Positions 42,448 to 60,508 of a DNA stretch of 64,000 bases are shown here, in pieces. Made by a program: the position numbers and the translations under genes. The notes under the pieces are model-generated. The model did no database searches, had not been told where the DNA came from, and saw only the letters and a list, made by a program, of their open reading frames with translations. Source of the DNA: Sinohyriopsis cumingii (Eukaryota; Mollusca; Bivalvia; Unionida; Unionidae); the NCBI GenBank assembly GCA_028554795.2, contig CM068829.1, positions 132,519,325 to 132,583,324 of the forward strand, given 5' to 3'. Within the stretch, counting starts at the first letter, position 1, and every line of letters starts with the position of its first letter.

Positions 42448-42474
42448 GTGTCAGTTTGCATAGTAAGAGATTAG
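42448..42474 (+). CDS. Possible terminal exon of the unidentified host gene
   Basis: A very strong acceptor (TTGTTTCTTTTCTTTTTGCAG) is followed by a short frame. Joined directly after exon c it would read VSVCIVRD and stop. Joined after the 20-base micro-exon it would stop after five codons. It is tentative. Confidence 0.2.
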   Translation: MSVCIVRD

Positions 42475-43513
42475 GATTAATCGGTTAGTCATGCTGAAAG
42501 AAACAATAGCTTCAATCTCATCCAGATAGTCATTCTGATCTAAGTGCACAAGAGAGTGACTTTGACGGACAGACTTAGCTTCTGCAGGAGTTGTTTTATG
42601 GTACGTGCTTATCAAAAGCCAAGCCGGTGATATGCTTTTTACCTTGAACTGGATTTTCCACTATAAATATTTGTTCTATACCTTATCTTATTATTTACTA
42701 TGATTTTGTAAACTCCAGAAAACATTAAAGTCAGTTGTAAGTAAATTGGTGTCTGAGAAGAAATTTCTCTGTTAAACTGTATTGAGTAATTTGTATATGT
42801 ATGGTCAATTTCATTGGCTATGTATCAATGAATTTATTTGATATGTCACTCCTTGTAAGTTTTAGGGTCCTACACATCAGTATATCAATATTCCAGCATT
42901 GTCTAATGTTAATTGATTAAACTTTGACTTTTCCAGACTAGCTAGACTTGTGTTGCGATTACCCCCCCCCCAATATACACTGACACAACACTGATGTTGC
43001 TATTAGCATCTCCAGAATGATAATGAAAAGTTAGGAACCACTTCTTTTATATCAGTCTAAGAGTACTTCTAAAGCACATGATTTACTTAAATGTGTGATT
43101 TCTTTAAGTTTGCTAGAAGAGTTTAGAGAAACTTTTCACTTCTGTCACTGACACCTAACATAGCATTTATGTTATTCCCTCCTAAAATGTATAACTTCCA
43201 GATCTCTTCTTGACATTCATGAAACATTGTAAAGAAATTTTGATTTTGTACTGATGCTATGGTGGTAAACAAAGACCAAGAGCATTGTAGGTTGCAAACA
43301 ATTTGAAATCTTTCAAGAAATGCAGTCAGTCATAATTCACAATGTAAATAATGCAGTGCTTTTTGCCGCAAAGAGGTAACTTTTTTAAAAGCATAATACC
43401 ATTTTTAGTTTTGTGCACAAAAAGTTTTCCTTTATACCAATGTACTAGATAATGTCTAAATATGTGATATGTACACAACTTTTGACATAAACCATTTTGA
43501 GCCAAATCCTTAA
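42475..43513. other. No feature recognised
   Basis: AT-rich DNA with a C run at about 42,961-42,970. Confidence 0.4.
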
Positions 43514-44161
43514 GGTGGCAGGGTCCAGTTTCGTAATTTGGCCCCTGGCAAATTTCTTAACTTAAGGCTATGGTGTGACTTTTTCAGCTACTATTGTTTA
43601 CTATTTATAGATATGGATATATTTGTGAACTAGGTGTTTTGGGCTTGTGTTGTTCTTGAAATTGATGTCAGTCATGTACACCTTCCATAGTTGCTCTGCA
43701 GTATGTTGATAGTGAAATACCAATAGTTGGCTAGGAAGAAGAGCTAGCCTCCCATAGCAGTAGACACGTGGGTTCAAGGCAAGCCGAGTATCTCAAAAAC
43801 GGCTTGGATGACAACTATTCTGAATTGCATCAAACTATTTAGTAGACAATATTTTTCAAAAGTTTCATCCAGGGAAAGGGCTTGCGTTTGCATTGTGAGT
43901 ACTACATGCTGTCAAAAATGGCATTTGGATGTGAAAAATGCAGGTATAAAATAGGGGTTGGGGTGCATAAACCTCTTCTGCTATGAACTGCCATTGACTT
44001 CTCTGGTCAAGTGAATACTATTCTTATGCTCTGTTTTAATATAGGTATCTAAAAATATGGACCTTTTTGACCTCACTTGTGTATTTGATTTTTTATGATT
44101 TTTTATACTAGGTCACTGATTGCGGCATTAAATTTGTACATAAAAACTGGACCCTGCCCCC
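43514..44161. mobile_element. 648-bp MITE, copy 2
   Basis: Same ends and length as 41,012-41,659 and nearly identical throughout. The differences seen include GAATTGCATC versus GAATTACATC and CAATATTTT versus CAATGTTTT. The near identity implies recent activity. Confidence 0.75.
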
Positions 44162-45084
44162 ATAAGAGAAATAGTTGTATCAGGGGAAATAACTCTCACA
44201 AAAGAAAATATTCCAAAAGGGATGCAACTTAGATACATGTATGTGACTTTTGCCAAATTTACTTTTTTGCATCAAAGGGAGACAACTCGAGTCCAACAAA
44301 ACAAGTTATTCATTCAAATGTAGGACTCACGGTACTAATTCAGTTCCCACAGTAAACATATGCAAACACCATGATATTAAAAATTCAATAACTTAAATAT
44401 TTTGAGTACTCATGATCAAACCTATATTTATCAGTATAGATGAAACCTGGATGTCAGCTTCTGTGTAGAGGAAAGGATACGAGCCGCAGCATTTTCTGGA
44501 CCTACATGTGTTTGAAACATGTGCTTTCAATTCTGCATCAAAGAGTCAGGTGCTAATTTTAGTAATGAGTGTTCCAAACTCAAGACTGTTAAAGGACTGA
44601 AATTCCATCAATAAAACAATGTCTCTATTTTTTTTCACTTACAACTAAGACAAGCTCTCAAAAGATTATTTTTCCTGCAACATAACTTACATTATTAACC
44701 AATCCTGGTCAGCCTAACCCATATATACTCTATTTTAGGTTCACCCATTTCCAGGCTGGTTTCCATTTTTCGATACCATTAGTACCGTGTGTCCTGTAGA
44801 TAACTCATAGGATTCCACAACATCCACCATAAATTTTTGTCATGTCCCAAATGCATAGGCAACATATTCATTAAAGGTCTGTCTTGTCACCAGTTCTTGG
44901 TTCACTTGAGAATATACCATCTTAAGCTAATGGTGCAATTAATGAGCAGTGGCATCATAAAAAGGTAAGATTATTTGATAACAAAATGGATGAACCATAC
45001 CAATCAAGTCACAAACATGAAGTGTTTTAGTGTGCTACTGCATGGACTACATTACAATATGAAATACATATTGGGCAAAAGCAT
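44162..45084. other. No feature recognised
   Basis: AT-rich DNA without a supported gene or repeat. Confidence 0.4.
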
Positions 45085-45415
45085 TGTTAGTACAAGCTGC
45101 ATCTATTAGTTGCACAAGGTTTTGGTCATAAAGCTTGGTATCACAAAATAGCAACAAATTAGATACAGATTTTCTTACTGCGAAATATTTACTACAAATG
45201 TTCAGAGTTGAAGCATGTAAGTGCTTGAGGACACAGTGTGTCAAGCAAGTAACTAGCTATAAAACTTAAAATACTCATATCTGAGTATTTCTTATATGCA
45301 GGGTTATTAGGTTTAGTATTGTGTTATGCAAGCTATGGGTGTTCAGTGCATGTATTTATACATTAATCATCTGTAAAAGTTACAGATGGGGAGATGCAGG
45401 GACCCTAACCCTGAA
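45085..45415 (+). repeat. Ancient dispersed repeat, copy 1
   Basis: About 300 bases share ordered blocks with 63,278-63,560, such as GCACAAGGTTTT, GAAGCATGTAAGTGC and ATTAATCATCTGTAAAAG. Identity is moderate. No ends or coding capacity are recognised. Confidence 0.5.
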
Positions 45416-47989
45416 CATAAAATGACTAGCTAGATAAAAATTGGGATTATTCAGGTTCTACTGAAATATACAAAACACAATAGTCCAAAACATATTTCTT
45501 TAAAAAAAGAGAAATTACAAAATTAACAACTCTGATAGTGTTATTTTTTGCAAAGAAACTAATTCAACTATTTTATCAATTTACCTTGGCCACATCTGAC
45601 TGATTGAGACGTTTTTAATGATGAAAGAATAAATCACACTACAGCTCTTGGACGAAGAAAGAGAGTGGCAAAGGTCAAGAACACAAACTTTGTATATATT
45701 GTCATCATTAACCAGTCAGAAGTTACCACCTGCGATTGCTGGGCAATAAAGACTTATTAAATACATGCCAACCATTATGCCCTTCTCACCAAATTGTTTT
45801 CTACTAGACCATATATAGATGACTCTTTTTTGCTACAGTAAGAAATAAAAATACATGTATGGCAATAAAAAGTTGTTTTCATCCTTTTTATTATCATCTC
45901 TTTAATTCTACTCTTATAAATTTGAGAATATTCTTAAAATTGTGACTGCTACATAAGAATAGTATAAGAGTACATGTACTTTCCTTATTTGCTGTTTATA
46001 GCAACTGTATATGACCCATTCCAAGAAAACAGATGGGTTGCTTCAAAAGTTAACTTTGCCTAACAGATTCATTTCATTGATAAGTTAGTTAATTAGTGAA
46101 CCAGTCTATATTTTGAAAGAAAATATTGTCCGATGTTAATTGAAATGCTTTTTGGTGTGAAGTGTGGATGTTATATGATGGAAAATGTTAGAGTGGATCT
46201 TTTCAAACTTCACAACATATAAGACCAGAAAAAAGGACATATCAACACCACTTTACAAACTTTAAAAGAAGAATATGAGAGTAATGTAATACAGCACTCT
46301 GAGCACCTGACTAAGATCTTTGCTGAATTCCAGTTCACAATCATTCAGTGATTCATTGAAAGTTACACATGTAGACTAGTTGAAGTGAGTGATGAATATA
46401 AATAATTTTTCAGTATATTTTGTGTTTATATTCTGGTTCCAGTCCATAGGGATTTTGCCCTTTATGACAAGAATTTTGAGCAGATGCTGAACCAGGTTAA
46501 TAGTAAAAATGTATCTTTTTTATACATGCTGTAATTCTAACATGTATTATACAGTTGACATCTTTTACGAACCAATTTATGCTTTTTGCCACTTATAATA
46601 GCAATTATTACGCTTATACCTCTCGGGGTGTTGGCATGTATGTTATTGGCCAATCAAAATAAAGTACAAAAGATATACAGAGACTGATATCAGTATGTAA
46701 ATATGAGGATCTGAAATACAAAACAAGCTGCAGAATTAGATCTACAAATTTCTGCACATATGACAACAAATAAAATGCTAAATGGGCAAGAAATTATACA
46801 AATACAATGTAAACAGAAAAGCCATGTGCTGAAAATGTGCAGGGGGTCAAATATATTTGTACAACATCCACAGGCAACACACCATAGGAGCAATGCACAA
46901 CATGTTTTCCACAATGAATACACATTTAAAGTATGTCCACCACAACCAATCTGGTTGCTTGTGAACCAAGATGTGGTCTTTTATAATTGACTTGTCTGAG
47001 CAGCTCCAAAACATTCATAACACTCACTGTATAAGAGGTGCGAATTCAAGAAGCCATAACTTCAAAATGTAGTATCCACATGATATCCAGTTTTTTGCAA
47101 AATCTTTGATATATACTGAGATTTATTTTGGTTCTTAAGAAAGTTTATTATATAAGCATGATTGAGAGTGTGTTCTTCCCCAGTAATGGCCATGGTGTAT
47201 GTGGAGGCTCATTAGATGGATACTGACTTCTTGTGAATGCTTTATTCTGTGTAAAATTGTAATTTCCTCATTTGTGAATCCTAAGCTGGCACTGGTTCTG
47301 CACTTTAGAAAATGCTTGATAACATGTTCTATAATTATTAGGCATAAGTCTCCTGTAGTCTTCTGTATTCCCCAGTGCCAGTAGATCTGTAGATAAGCAA
47401 GATTTCACTAAATCTGTGATTTGTTTGGAAGATACTGGCAATGAGGCAGCAGAGAAAGACTTATTCTTATGACATTACATGTATATTGAAAATAAAAAAC
47501 GTGATGATGAAATGGCACATTCATTACATGACTTCATGTTAATCAAGGAAATAAAGTGAGAATTGGAGTCTGTATGAGGATATATATATGCTAAATTTGT
47601 GGTTTCTTTGCAAGAAATGGAAAGCATACTTTTTAGACTGGTATCTGCATGCTAAAACTATGGACATTGAAAAATCGCTACTTTTGGAAACAAGGGGCAT
47701 AACAGGTGCAGATTTTCCAACAGCAGTTAATTTAAGAAGTTCTATTAATAGTGATATGATTAGTCAAATGATTCATGAATGAATTTCCAAAACACCAGTG
47801 GTGAATCTTTATGGACTGTCACACACTTTAAATAATGGAGGAGGGCTTTGAAACAAAAGAGAAATAATACAGTCTTACTAGAATTTAGTGTTATGTTAAC
47901 AAGACCTAAATGCAAATGAATAAAGATGATGTAAAGTACAGTCTCACAATGTTTGTAACCAAAGATAAGAAAACCAGTGGCATGGATTA
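45416..47989. other. No feature recognised
   Basis: AT-rich intergenic DNA. Short open frames show no family pattern. Confidence 0.4.
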
Positions 47990-48240
47990 TCCAGTAAGCA
48001 TTTGGGAGAATTTATAATATCAGTTCATCAATATATGGAAATGCATAGTCATATAATGACATTTGTTATGGATCTAGAATTTAATACACTTCAAGACAGT
48101 TTGGATTTCTTGATGAAACACCAAGCAGGCCTTGATATCAATAAACAATCCTTGTTTATATATAAAGAGCAGGGAAATACACTGTGGACAATTGGATTAC
48201 TAGGTGGCCACTTTCCTAATGCATTATTGGACTAGCAATT
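47990..48240 (+). pseudogene. Possible Ty3/gypsy retropepsin fragment
   Basis: One frame reads VMDLEFNTLQDSLDFLMKHQ and then AGLDINKQSLFI. This resembles the end of a Ty3-type protease domain (ILGLDFLxKHxAxLD). The expected ILG has become DS-like and surrounding sequence contains stops. No reverse transcriptase or LTR is visible nearby. Confidence 0.3.
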
Positions 48241-50291
48241 ATTCAATTTTGGTTTAAACTTTCCTCAGTGGAGTGGTGAAAAGCAAGGAAACTGAGACAT
48301 GTTAAGTCTCGAGTTAGTTAAAAGCAACACTCACTGGAGCAAAATAACTTGTGTGTTATGAAGGTGTGTCTGAAACAAATGTTTGACTCAATTGCAGGTG
48401 AAACAGAAGTGAACTTGTTCTCTAAAACAAAGATAACCCTGACAGATGTCCCATGAGGCTGTACGAGTTGTACAATGCCAGATGGATGGCATGTCTATAG
48501 ACATTTACATGAAGTATGTATAAAACACGGATGAAAGCTTGCAAATGCATGCTAATAAAATTCAATTGATACTTTTTTGTTATTTGTCATACAGTTATGC
48601 TAGATGTCCAAGCTCTGAATACTTTTAATTTTCAGAGAAGAATCTTACTTGTAAATATATGCTTTAGGTCAATTCTTTTCCTTTTTATAGATTAGTTTTA
48701 TTTTTTATGTCATGTGTTTGTCTTTCTGACCTTTCATTCTCTCTATCAAAAAATGAATGCAAAAAGAGCCCAGTAAATTTATATGTTTTAAGTTGTATAC
48801 TGTCTGTCTGTCCATTCATTTTCCAAACTACTCTTTCTCTTGAACTGAAACAGTATAAATAATAAAAGTAAATAATAAATAGTAACAGTAACTATCTTTT
48901 TTATTAAACATTAGCTTTTTCATGGATGGTTGTCCATTTGAGAGGTACAGCTAGTGATATTTGTTTTCTTCATTTTACCTAGTACCCAGCAGACCTTGAT
49001 TATTTGTTATTATCCAGATTAATTGCTATGCGAGATCCACAGATCATAAGGTATTATATCAGTTTTGGTATGTATGCCAGATTCTTTGGATTTTTTAATA
49101 AACCATTCACTCTTTGTGTCAACTGTGACATGTTTATATGATGTCTGTATTGATGAACAGCTCATCTGTGAGAAAACTGGACATAGGATTTGTGGCTGAC
49201 CACTAAGGCCAATGTATGTCAATAGAGCTGAAGCAGGCAGTTAGGACATTCATGGAATGAAAACATAAAATGACATACTCTTCTGCTGCTTTAAGAGACA
49301 TCCAGCCAAAACAAGTTAATATTGAAATTAATATCAGAATTGAAAACTGAGTATGATAGTTGTGCATCTGTCTCAACTAATTCTATTTTCAGGACATCAT
49401 GTCTCATATTTGTTTTTTCAATAACCCCTTACTTCAGCTTTTAAAATTGTTTTGATTCCACACCCAGTAAGTGTGTTCAGGTCATTCTACAAATAATGCT
49501 TTACTGCAAAGACTAGAATTAAACCGTATGCCACAATAAAGGCAATCTGACTTAAATTATTTTGTGCTATAAATAAATAGCCATGCTATAGCATGACAAA
49601 TTCTCTCAATAGTAGATGTATAAGGAATCTCAATTTGAAACTACTATATTAGAAGGGTAGTTTTCAAAAGTGAGAGGTAGTTACATCTTCCTTCACAATC
49701 CATGCATCACTTCTTTGGATTGATCATAGCTTGTGTGCTTCATAACAGGATGTTATTAAATCTTAAATCAGGTTTGTCACTCTTTACAAAATGTAATTTT
49801 ATTTCACATTTTTGCACACAAGTTACTTGATTTTAAATTTTCTCAAAGCTTTATATGAAATAAATATGTCATTTAAATTAAAAATGTCCAAAGAATTTTT
49901 CTTGGCTACATAATAATGTCTCCATCATTTTAAACAAGGATTATGATGAATTTGTGAAATATATTGATAGACTTTTTTCAATGGGTTTACTGCAAAACTT
50001 GTATAAATTTCAAAGTGTAAACTCTAATGTGACACTATAAAAGTAACTTCATCAGATACAGCCCCATTCTTTATGCTCATTTTCTGATTATCTTAAACAT
50101 GTACAGACAACCGATTGAAGTTTTTTAAAGATTGTATTTATTTTCAGCTTGCACTATTCGCTTTAAAATTTAAACTCAGTATATTTGTAAAGGAAATATA
50201 TTACTTCCAATTTCTTTTACATAAATATTTGCAATGTTATGAAAAAAGAAGTGTTTGCATTACATATTGTTAAACATAATTATTGGTTTAA
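48241..50291. other. No feature recognised
   Basis: AT-rich DNA without a supported gene or repeat. Confidence 0.4.
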
Positions 50292-50415
50292 TGGACACCA
50301 TTTGGGTATGTGAGAAAGCTTGCCAGTAGCTTCCTATGGATCGGTAGTTCTTCCGGGTGTTCTTTTGGGTTCCTCATTTTCCAGATATGCTGGCTGCTTT
50401 GTATTAATGCCACAA
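50292..50415 (+). mobile_element. 3' fragment of the Ser/Leu-like SINE
   Basis: Plus-strand GAGAAAGCTTGCCAGTAGCTTC, through a TCCGGGTGTTC-like block to GCTGGCTGC, matches the body of the minus-oriented copies at 38,331 and 40,357. The tRNA-like head is absent. Confidence 0.55.
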
Positions 50416-51614
50416 AACCACATCTTAATGGACATCATAAGTGATCATAGATGACTATTCAGTGTCCATATTTCTGCTTTCTCAGTTGCAGCTTACAGCT
50501 ATGTAAATTGTATACACAAGGATCTATGACTGGCCAGCCATACTGTATGACCCTAAATATGCTTTCCAGCTTCCATCCCAAAACCTACCAAATCATCCTG
50601 TCAGGATTACTTTAATTGATTTGTTGTAAATTGCAGTGAAATAACAGTGATGAAGTTTAAGTATTAAAATTATGTTTCTGTAAGTGTCCATTGTATTTGT
50701 GTCATCTGGATATTATGTTTTGAAGCTATAAGAAACATATGATTTACCTTTCTTTTACAGTTATATTGTATAGCTGCCTTTCTGTGCCACTACTTGACTT
50801 TGCCATTTCCAGACGTTAAATAATTTTAGCAACTATTTATGCTGACAGATCTACCACTTATGGCTGACCAGTTTCTTAGAAATATGCCTATGTGGCTGTT
50901 TAGTTTTGCAACTGCTGCAATACCCCTCTGGTTTGCATGAAATATAGCACATGAAGAAAATGAAGGTTTTTTGGCTTCATGATGACTTCATTTTCAGTAT
51001 ATACTCATCCACTAGCAGCTTGAAATTTTTACCTTTTCAAAACTTGTATGTCTGGTACTCCATCCTGTTCTTTAAAGTGAATTGTGTGATTAATAGCTTC
51101 CAGTTAATATAGCCTCCATTGTTTACAACAACCAGAGCAACAAAATGGCATGTAAACAATGTGCCCATAAATTGTTTGACTTTCTGGGACAAAAGGAGCC
51201 TAACTGTTACAAAGTAAGCAAAAATGACATCTTCCATGAAGAAAATGTAAAATATTTATCCATATGTAAAAATATTCCTTTTCAAATCCTATTGTATGAA
51301 TTTGTATTGTGCTCCGCTCTGTCTATTTTTTTCTGTTACAACAGTGGATTGAGAGTTAGAATTGGTTATGATAAGTGCAGTAGTGCATCAGGATTGTCTG
51401 TGAACAATATTGTCAATAGCTTTTGAGTTTTATTCAGAAAGAGAGTGTATTCATTTAGAAATAAATTCGCCAGTAGTAATTATAAAATCTTGAAGAAAAG
51501 TGTTTCGCTCTGTGTGCTGTCTGAATTGTCAAATTATTTGTATTTATACCATATTTTTTGTCATATCTTGTGTGAAATAGCTCGATTTGTCTATCAACTG
51601 AAGTCCGAAATAAA

Positions 51615-51646
<32 letters not shown>

Positions 51647-52626
51647 AGTGTATTAAATAAAGATCAGTAGTACTTGCCTCTGTGATGTTGGTTGTTTATA
51701 GCCATGTTTAGAACAGTCTGCACTTTGCCTTCAGATTCTCAACCAAGGTTATAAACGATTAAATAAAGGTCAGTGGTGATTATCTTGGGTTTTGCAATTC
51801 AATAATTGCAGTGTCAAAATGCATATTTTGCCTAAAAATAGTGGTCGCTGGTGGTGTTCTACAAGTGGTCACTCATGACTGCATTTTTATATTAAAATCG
51901 ATTCATGCATGATGACAGTGGGCATAACTGACAGGTGCTTACTCATACTAGAGATTGCTTGACAGGTTTTATTGTATCACAGGACACAAGTAGTAACAGA
52001 CAATTGACAAATTCTTCTTTAGAAAATATTTGTGCATAAAGATGAAGACAGCTGATATATCTTCTGTACATAATCCATTATTATTATTATTATTGCTGTT
52101 TTCTTTTCATGAAGTCAGTACATGTGTATTTTCAAGTGGTACAACCTTATACAATGAGCCAAATTTAGATTGTCAGTTTAATAGTTTTACTGATTTGCAA
52201 GTACAGTAATGAATCGGACCATATTTTGCTAGAATTCATTCATATTCGTCTCCCACAATATTCATATAAGCATCATATATGTCATTATGTGTATGCAACA
52301 ATAACTTTAAAGCTGGTAATAGATGAACTGTGATCTTTGTTCCGTAAATTATTTGTTAAACACAACATATTTTTTCTACCTTTCTCATATTTCATGGTAA
52401 GTATACAACAGATTCATGTCGAGCATTGCAGTGGTGACAAAATTAATTGGATGTAATGTTTTATTAAAAGTTTAATAATCCATGCCATTTATTGAGGTTC
52501 AAAGTAAATGATTTCGGTAAACAAGTAAATTAATTGGAAATATGAATTTCAATAATTATTTTGATCATCACCAACAAATGTTAGGTGATTGCTACATCAG
52601 TCAGTCTTGGAGATTTATGTTGGTCG
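50416..52626. other. Non-coding DNA with TTA microsatellite
   Basis: A TTA repeat lies at about 51,615-51,645 after AATAAAG, which could mark the tail of an old retroelement. No gene is supported. Confidence 0.4.
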
Positions 52627-52953
52627 ACCGCTTCGGTGGTCTAAGTGGTTAGAGCCTCTGCCTCGGATGTGGAAGGTCGTAGATTCAAACCCCAGTCGAG
52701 TAATAATTAGGACATAAAAATGGTACTAGCAGCTACCTCGCCTGGCGCTCAGTTTTAAGATGTTGGTTTTAAGTGTTGTTGGCCTGGTGTCAGGACAATA
52801 TGACTGGGTGGGAGTTGATGCTACATGTCCTCGGCATAATGCCCCAGTACTAGATATCACGATGAACTGCCACACTCCAGACATTTGAGGGATTCAGGTG
52901 AATTTTTTTTTCAATCTAAGGTAAAACTCAGAGTCACACACATACACGCACAT
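52627..52953 (+). mobile_element. tRNA-derived SINE (CA-tailed family), diverged
   Basis: The head has box A TGGTCTAAGTGGTTAGAG and box B GGTCGTAGATTCAAACC. The body has TGGTACTAGCAGCTACCTCG and GGCCTGGTGTCAGGA, then a degenerate A-rich and CA-rich tail. It belongs to the family at 56,187, 59,833, 60,154 and 61,916. Confidence 0.75.
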
Positions 52954-54018
52954 TTATGTTGGTCTTGCAACTTTCTAATCATGAAACTTGAACCTGTGTT
53001 AAAAGTCAAAACTCAGAAACATTTATTATATTACCTTCATTGCTCCAAGTTCTTGCTCCTTTTCATTTACTTTGTACACACTTTAGGTATCATGTTTCGC
53101 TTTGACAATTTTCTTATATATCCCTAAGCAAATATCGTCCCCAGTTCTTGGAACATGCTAATTCTTTGAAGGGACATTCTGAATAACATGACACATTTAG
53201 GAAAAAAAAATGTGCATTACTCCTGACACGCTTAGAGCTTTCTTTCATTGTATAAAAGAAATGTAACAATGAAATGTCAATACCAAATCTTCTTAGGAAT
53301 TAATCTTAGTAAGGCTTTACAATACCAAGTAAAAACTTATGAATACTTCTCATTTTTGACCTGATCAAAAGTCAAAGCTAAATTTCAGATCATACAACAA
53401 CAGATGTTTTTTATGGTTTTGTCATACCTCTGGAATGTTTCTTCCCCATCGTCTGTCATATATTTATGGTTAAAACTTATAAGGTATAACGGTACCAATT
53501 GCGCAAGTCCAGGTGGGCGGAGCTTAAGGTGTATGGAACATTGCATTCAGAATTAAAGAACAACACTAGCTGTGATTGGTGCATTATGTAAGAGTTGTAC
53601 TTTCTGTTTGGCTTAAAAGAAAGTTGAGCCTCTTGGCAACATGTGAGTTTGTGTTAATTTCTGTCTAGATCATATGTTGTATTTTTTATGATTTTTTTAA
53701 AATATGGTACACATGGCTGAAAATGTGCTTGTTGTGACTAGATAACTCTTACCCCTGTCTAGTTCCAGTAGAGTTATCTCTCTTAAATGCAATGGAGTAC
53801 CTGGTTATGTCATTGTCAAATTGACAGTCTAGCATTGTTCTATATGACAGTGTGTGACATGCATGCCCAGGTAGGACACAAAGTATATTTATTTCACAAA
53901 ACATTAGCATTGAGGTATATGGAAAAACAATTGGTACCGTGATACCATAAGAAACGTTTAAACAATTTAACAGTATTACATTATTTGCTAATACATCTTC
54001 TGAATTAATGTTATGGTA
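52954..54018. other. 3' flank of the HSPA12-like gene
   Basis: Non-coding; it presumably includes the 3' UTR of the leftward HSPA12-like gene. No other feature is supported. Confidence 0.4.
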
Positions 54019-58676
<4,658 letters not shown>

Positions 58677-58759
58677 CTAAAAGAAAAAACAAAAACAAGA
58701 CTAAAATCATGAGACAGTGTTCTGGCGAAGGTTGTGTCTCACCTTTTTCTGAATTATGG

Positions 58760-59345
58760 GTAGGGCTTTCACAAACTTTGACATTGGCCTGCATAAAAAT
58801 ATAACATTGTCTTGCTTAAGAACTTTAACGTTGGCCTGTCACAAATGCTAAACCACTGGCCTGCACAAAAATGTTAACATTGTTTTTATCATTGGCGTGC
58901 ACAAAACCTTTAACAATGGCTTGGGCGAGAGAGCTTAACATTAGCCTGCGCAAAACCTTTTACAGTGGCCTACACGAAAGCTTGAAAACGGAACTGAAAC
59001 CAAGTGTTTAATATTCAGCTGCAAGATAGAATTTAACAATAGCCTGCACACAACCTTAAACATTGGAATTCACAAAAGCTGTAACACCAGGCTTTGCACA
59101 ATCTTTAACAATGGTATGCAACAACGACTTTATCACTGGCCTGTACAAATGCTACAACATTGGCCTACACAATACATTTAACATCAGCCTGCACAAAAGC
59201 TTTAATATTGGGCTGCACATAAACTTTAATAGTGGTGTGTGCACAAGATTTACTTGGCCTAGAACTTTAATACTAGCCCGCACGAAAGCTATAACTTTGG
59301 CCTGCTCCAGAAACATTCGCTTGAACAAAAAGTTTAATATTGCGA
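58760..59345. repeat. Degenerate minisatellite, about 31-bp unit
   Basis: Fifteen to twenty imperfect units resemble CTTTAACATTGGCCTGCACAAAA. It begins about 80 bases upstream of the first coding exon of the HSPA12-like gene, in the expected 5' intron or promoter region. The open frames it creates are repeat artefacts. Confidence 0.75.
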
Positions 59346-59480
59346 GAAATACTAACATTGTGTTGATTCCATTTACGTCGAATCCGACGAATTCATCATC
59401 ACTATGTCATGCACTTTAAAAAATAAAAATTGATTAGAAAAGACACAAAGGATTTCATCTTTACTCTTTATAGCAGCAAG

Positions 59481-59491
59481 ACACACACACA

Positions 59492-59560
<69 letters not shown>
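59481..59560. repeat. CA/TA microsatellite
   Basis: A short CA run is followed by about 33 TA units. Confidence 0.95.
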
Positions 59561-59562
<2 letters not shown>

Positions 59563-59832
59563 TGTTATATCAAAACAGAAGAAAGTATATAACGACACTT
59601 CAGTATTAAAACTTAATTATACTTTGGCAAGTCCTATTCCTTTGTACATATCATTGAAATACGAAACTCCAAATTCTCAATATTCCAGTAATCGACGGGA
59701 ATACAGTTTGTAATATATGCCCCCAACTGTTGAAAGCCATTTATAAAATAGATGTCTAAAAAATTTTCTTATTAATTTTGTTTGCTACCTCTCTCTCTCT
59801 GTGTCTCTCTTTCAGACCTCTCCGGTGGCCTA
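59561..59832. other. Short non-coding interval with partial SINE head
   Basis: It ends with TCTCCGGTGGCCTAAA, a 16-base partial copy of the SINE head that directly follows. Confidence 0.5.
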
Positions 59833-60152
59833 AACCGCTCCGGTGGCCTAGTGGTTAGAGCGTCCGCCTCGGATGCGGGAGGTCGTGGGTTCGATCCTCA
59901 GCCGAGTCATACCGAAGACTTACAAAAATGGTACTAACAGCTGCCTCGCTTGGCGCTCAGTATTAAGAGGTTAGTGTTAGGACTGGTCGGCCTGGTGTCA
60001 GGATAATGTGACTGGGTGGGACATCATGCTACATGTCTGCGGCATGATGCCCCAGTGCTAAATATCACTATAAACTGTCACACTGCAGATATCGTAGCGA
60101 TATGACTGAAAAATTGTTAAAGCAATGTTAAAAATCCAAATCACACTCACAC
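59833..60152 (+). mobile_element. CA-tailed tRNA-derived SINE, near full length
   Basis: Box A is TGGCCTAGTGGTTAGAGCG and box B is GTGGGTTCGATCC. The body has TGGTACTAACAGCTGCCTCG, GGTCGGCCTGGTGTCAGGA and CACACTGCAGATATCGTAGC. It ends in a short CA tail. A second copy follows at once. Confidence 0.85.
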
Positions 60153-60153
60153 A

Positions 60154-60461
60154 CCGGTGGCCTAAGTGGTTAGAGCGTCCGCTACGGATGCGGGAGGTAG
60201 CGGGTTCGAACCCCAGTCGAGTTATACCAAAGACTTATAAAAATGGTACTAACAGCTGCCTCACTAGGTGCTCAGCATTAAGAGCTTAGTGTTAGGTCTG
60301 ATCGGCCTGATGTCAGGATAATGTGACTGGGCGAGACATTATTCTACATGTCTCCGACATGATGGATGTGTCCCAGACATATAAACTGCCACACTGCAGA
60401 CATCGTAGCGATATGACTGAAAACCTGTTAAAGATGCGTTAAAATCCAAAACACATTCACA
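60154..60461 (+). mobile_element. CA-tailed tRNA-derived SINE, tandem copy
   Basis: Box A is TGGCCTAAGTGGTTAGAGCG and box B is GCGGGTTCGAACCCC. It starts within the CA tail of the previous copy, giving a head-to-tail pair. Confidence 0.85.
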
Positions 60462-60466
60462 GGCAA

Positions 60467-60508
60467 ACTCTCTCTCTCTCTCTCTCTCTCTCGCGTGCGC
60501 GCGCGCCA
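60467..60508. repeat. CT and CG/GC microsatellite
   Basis: A CT run followed by alternating CG-rich bases (CGCGTGCGCGCGCGC). Confidence 0.85.

Noticed and set aside
50740-50830. Possible terminal exon after a strong acceptor at 50,760
   Set aside because: The 20-codon frame ending in FPDVK could be chance, and no upstream exon with matching phase was found nearby.
51145-51213. Possible first exon (ATG to a GTAAGC donor)
   Set aside because: Only a 23-codon peptide with no family pattern or downstream partner.
59063-59419. A 118-codon plus-strand open frame
   Set aside because: It is created by the 31-bp minisatellite units, and has no splice or family support.
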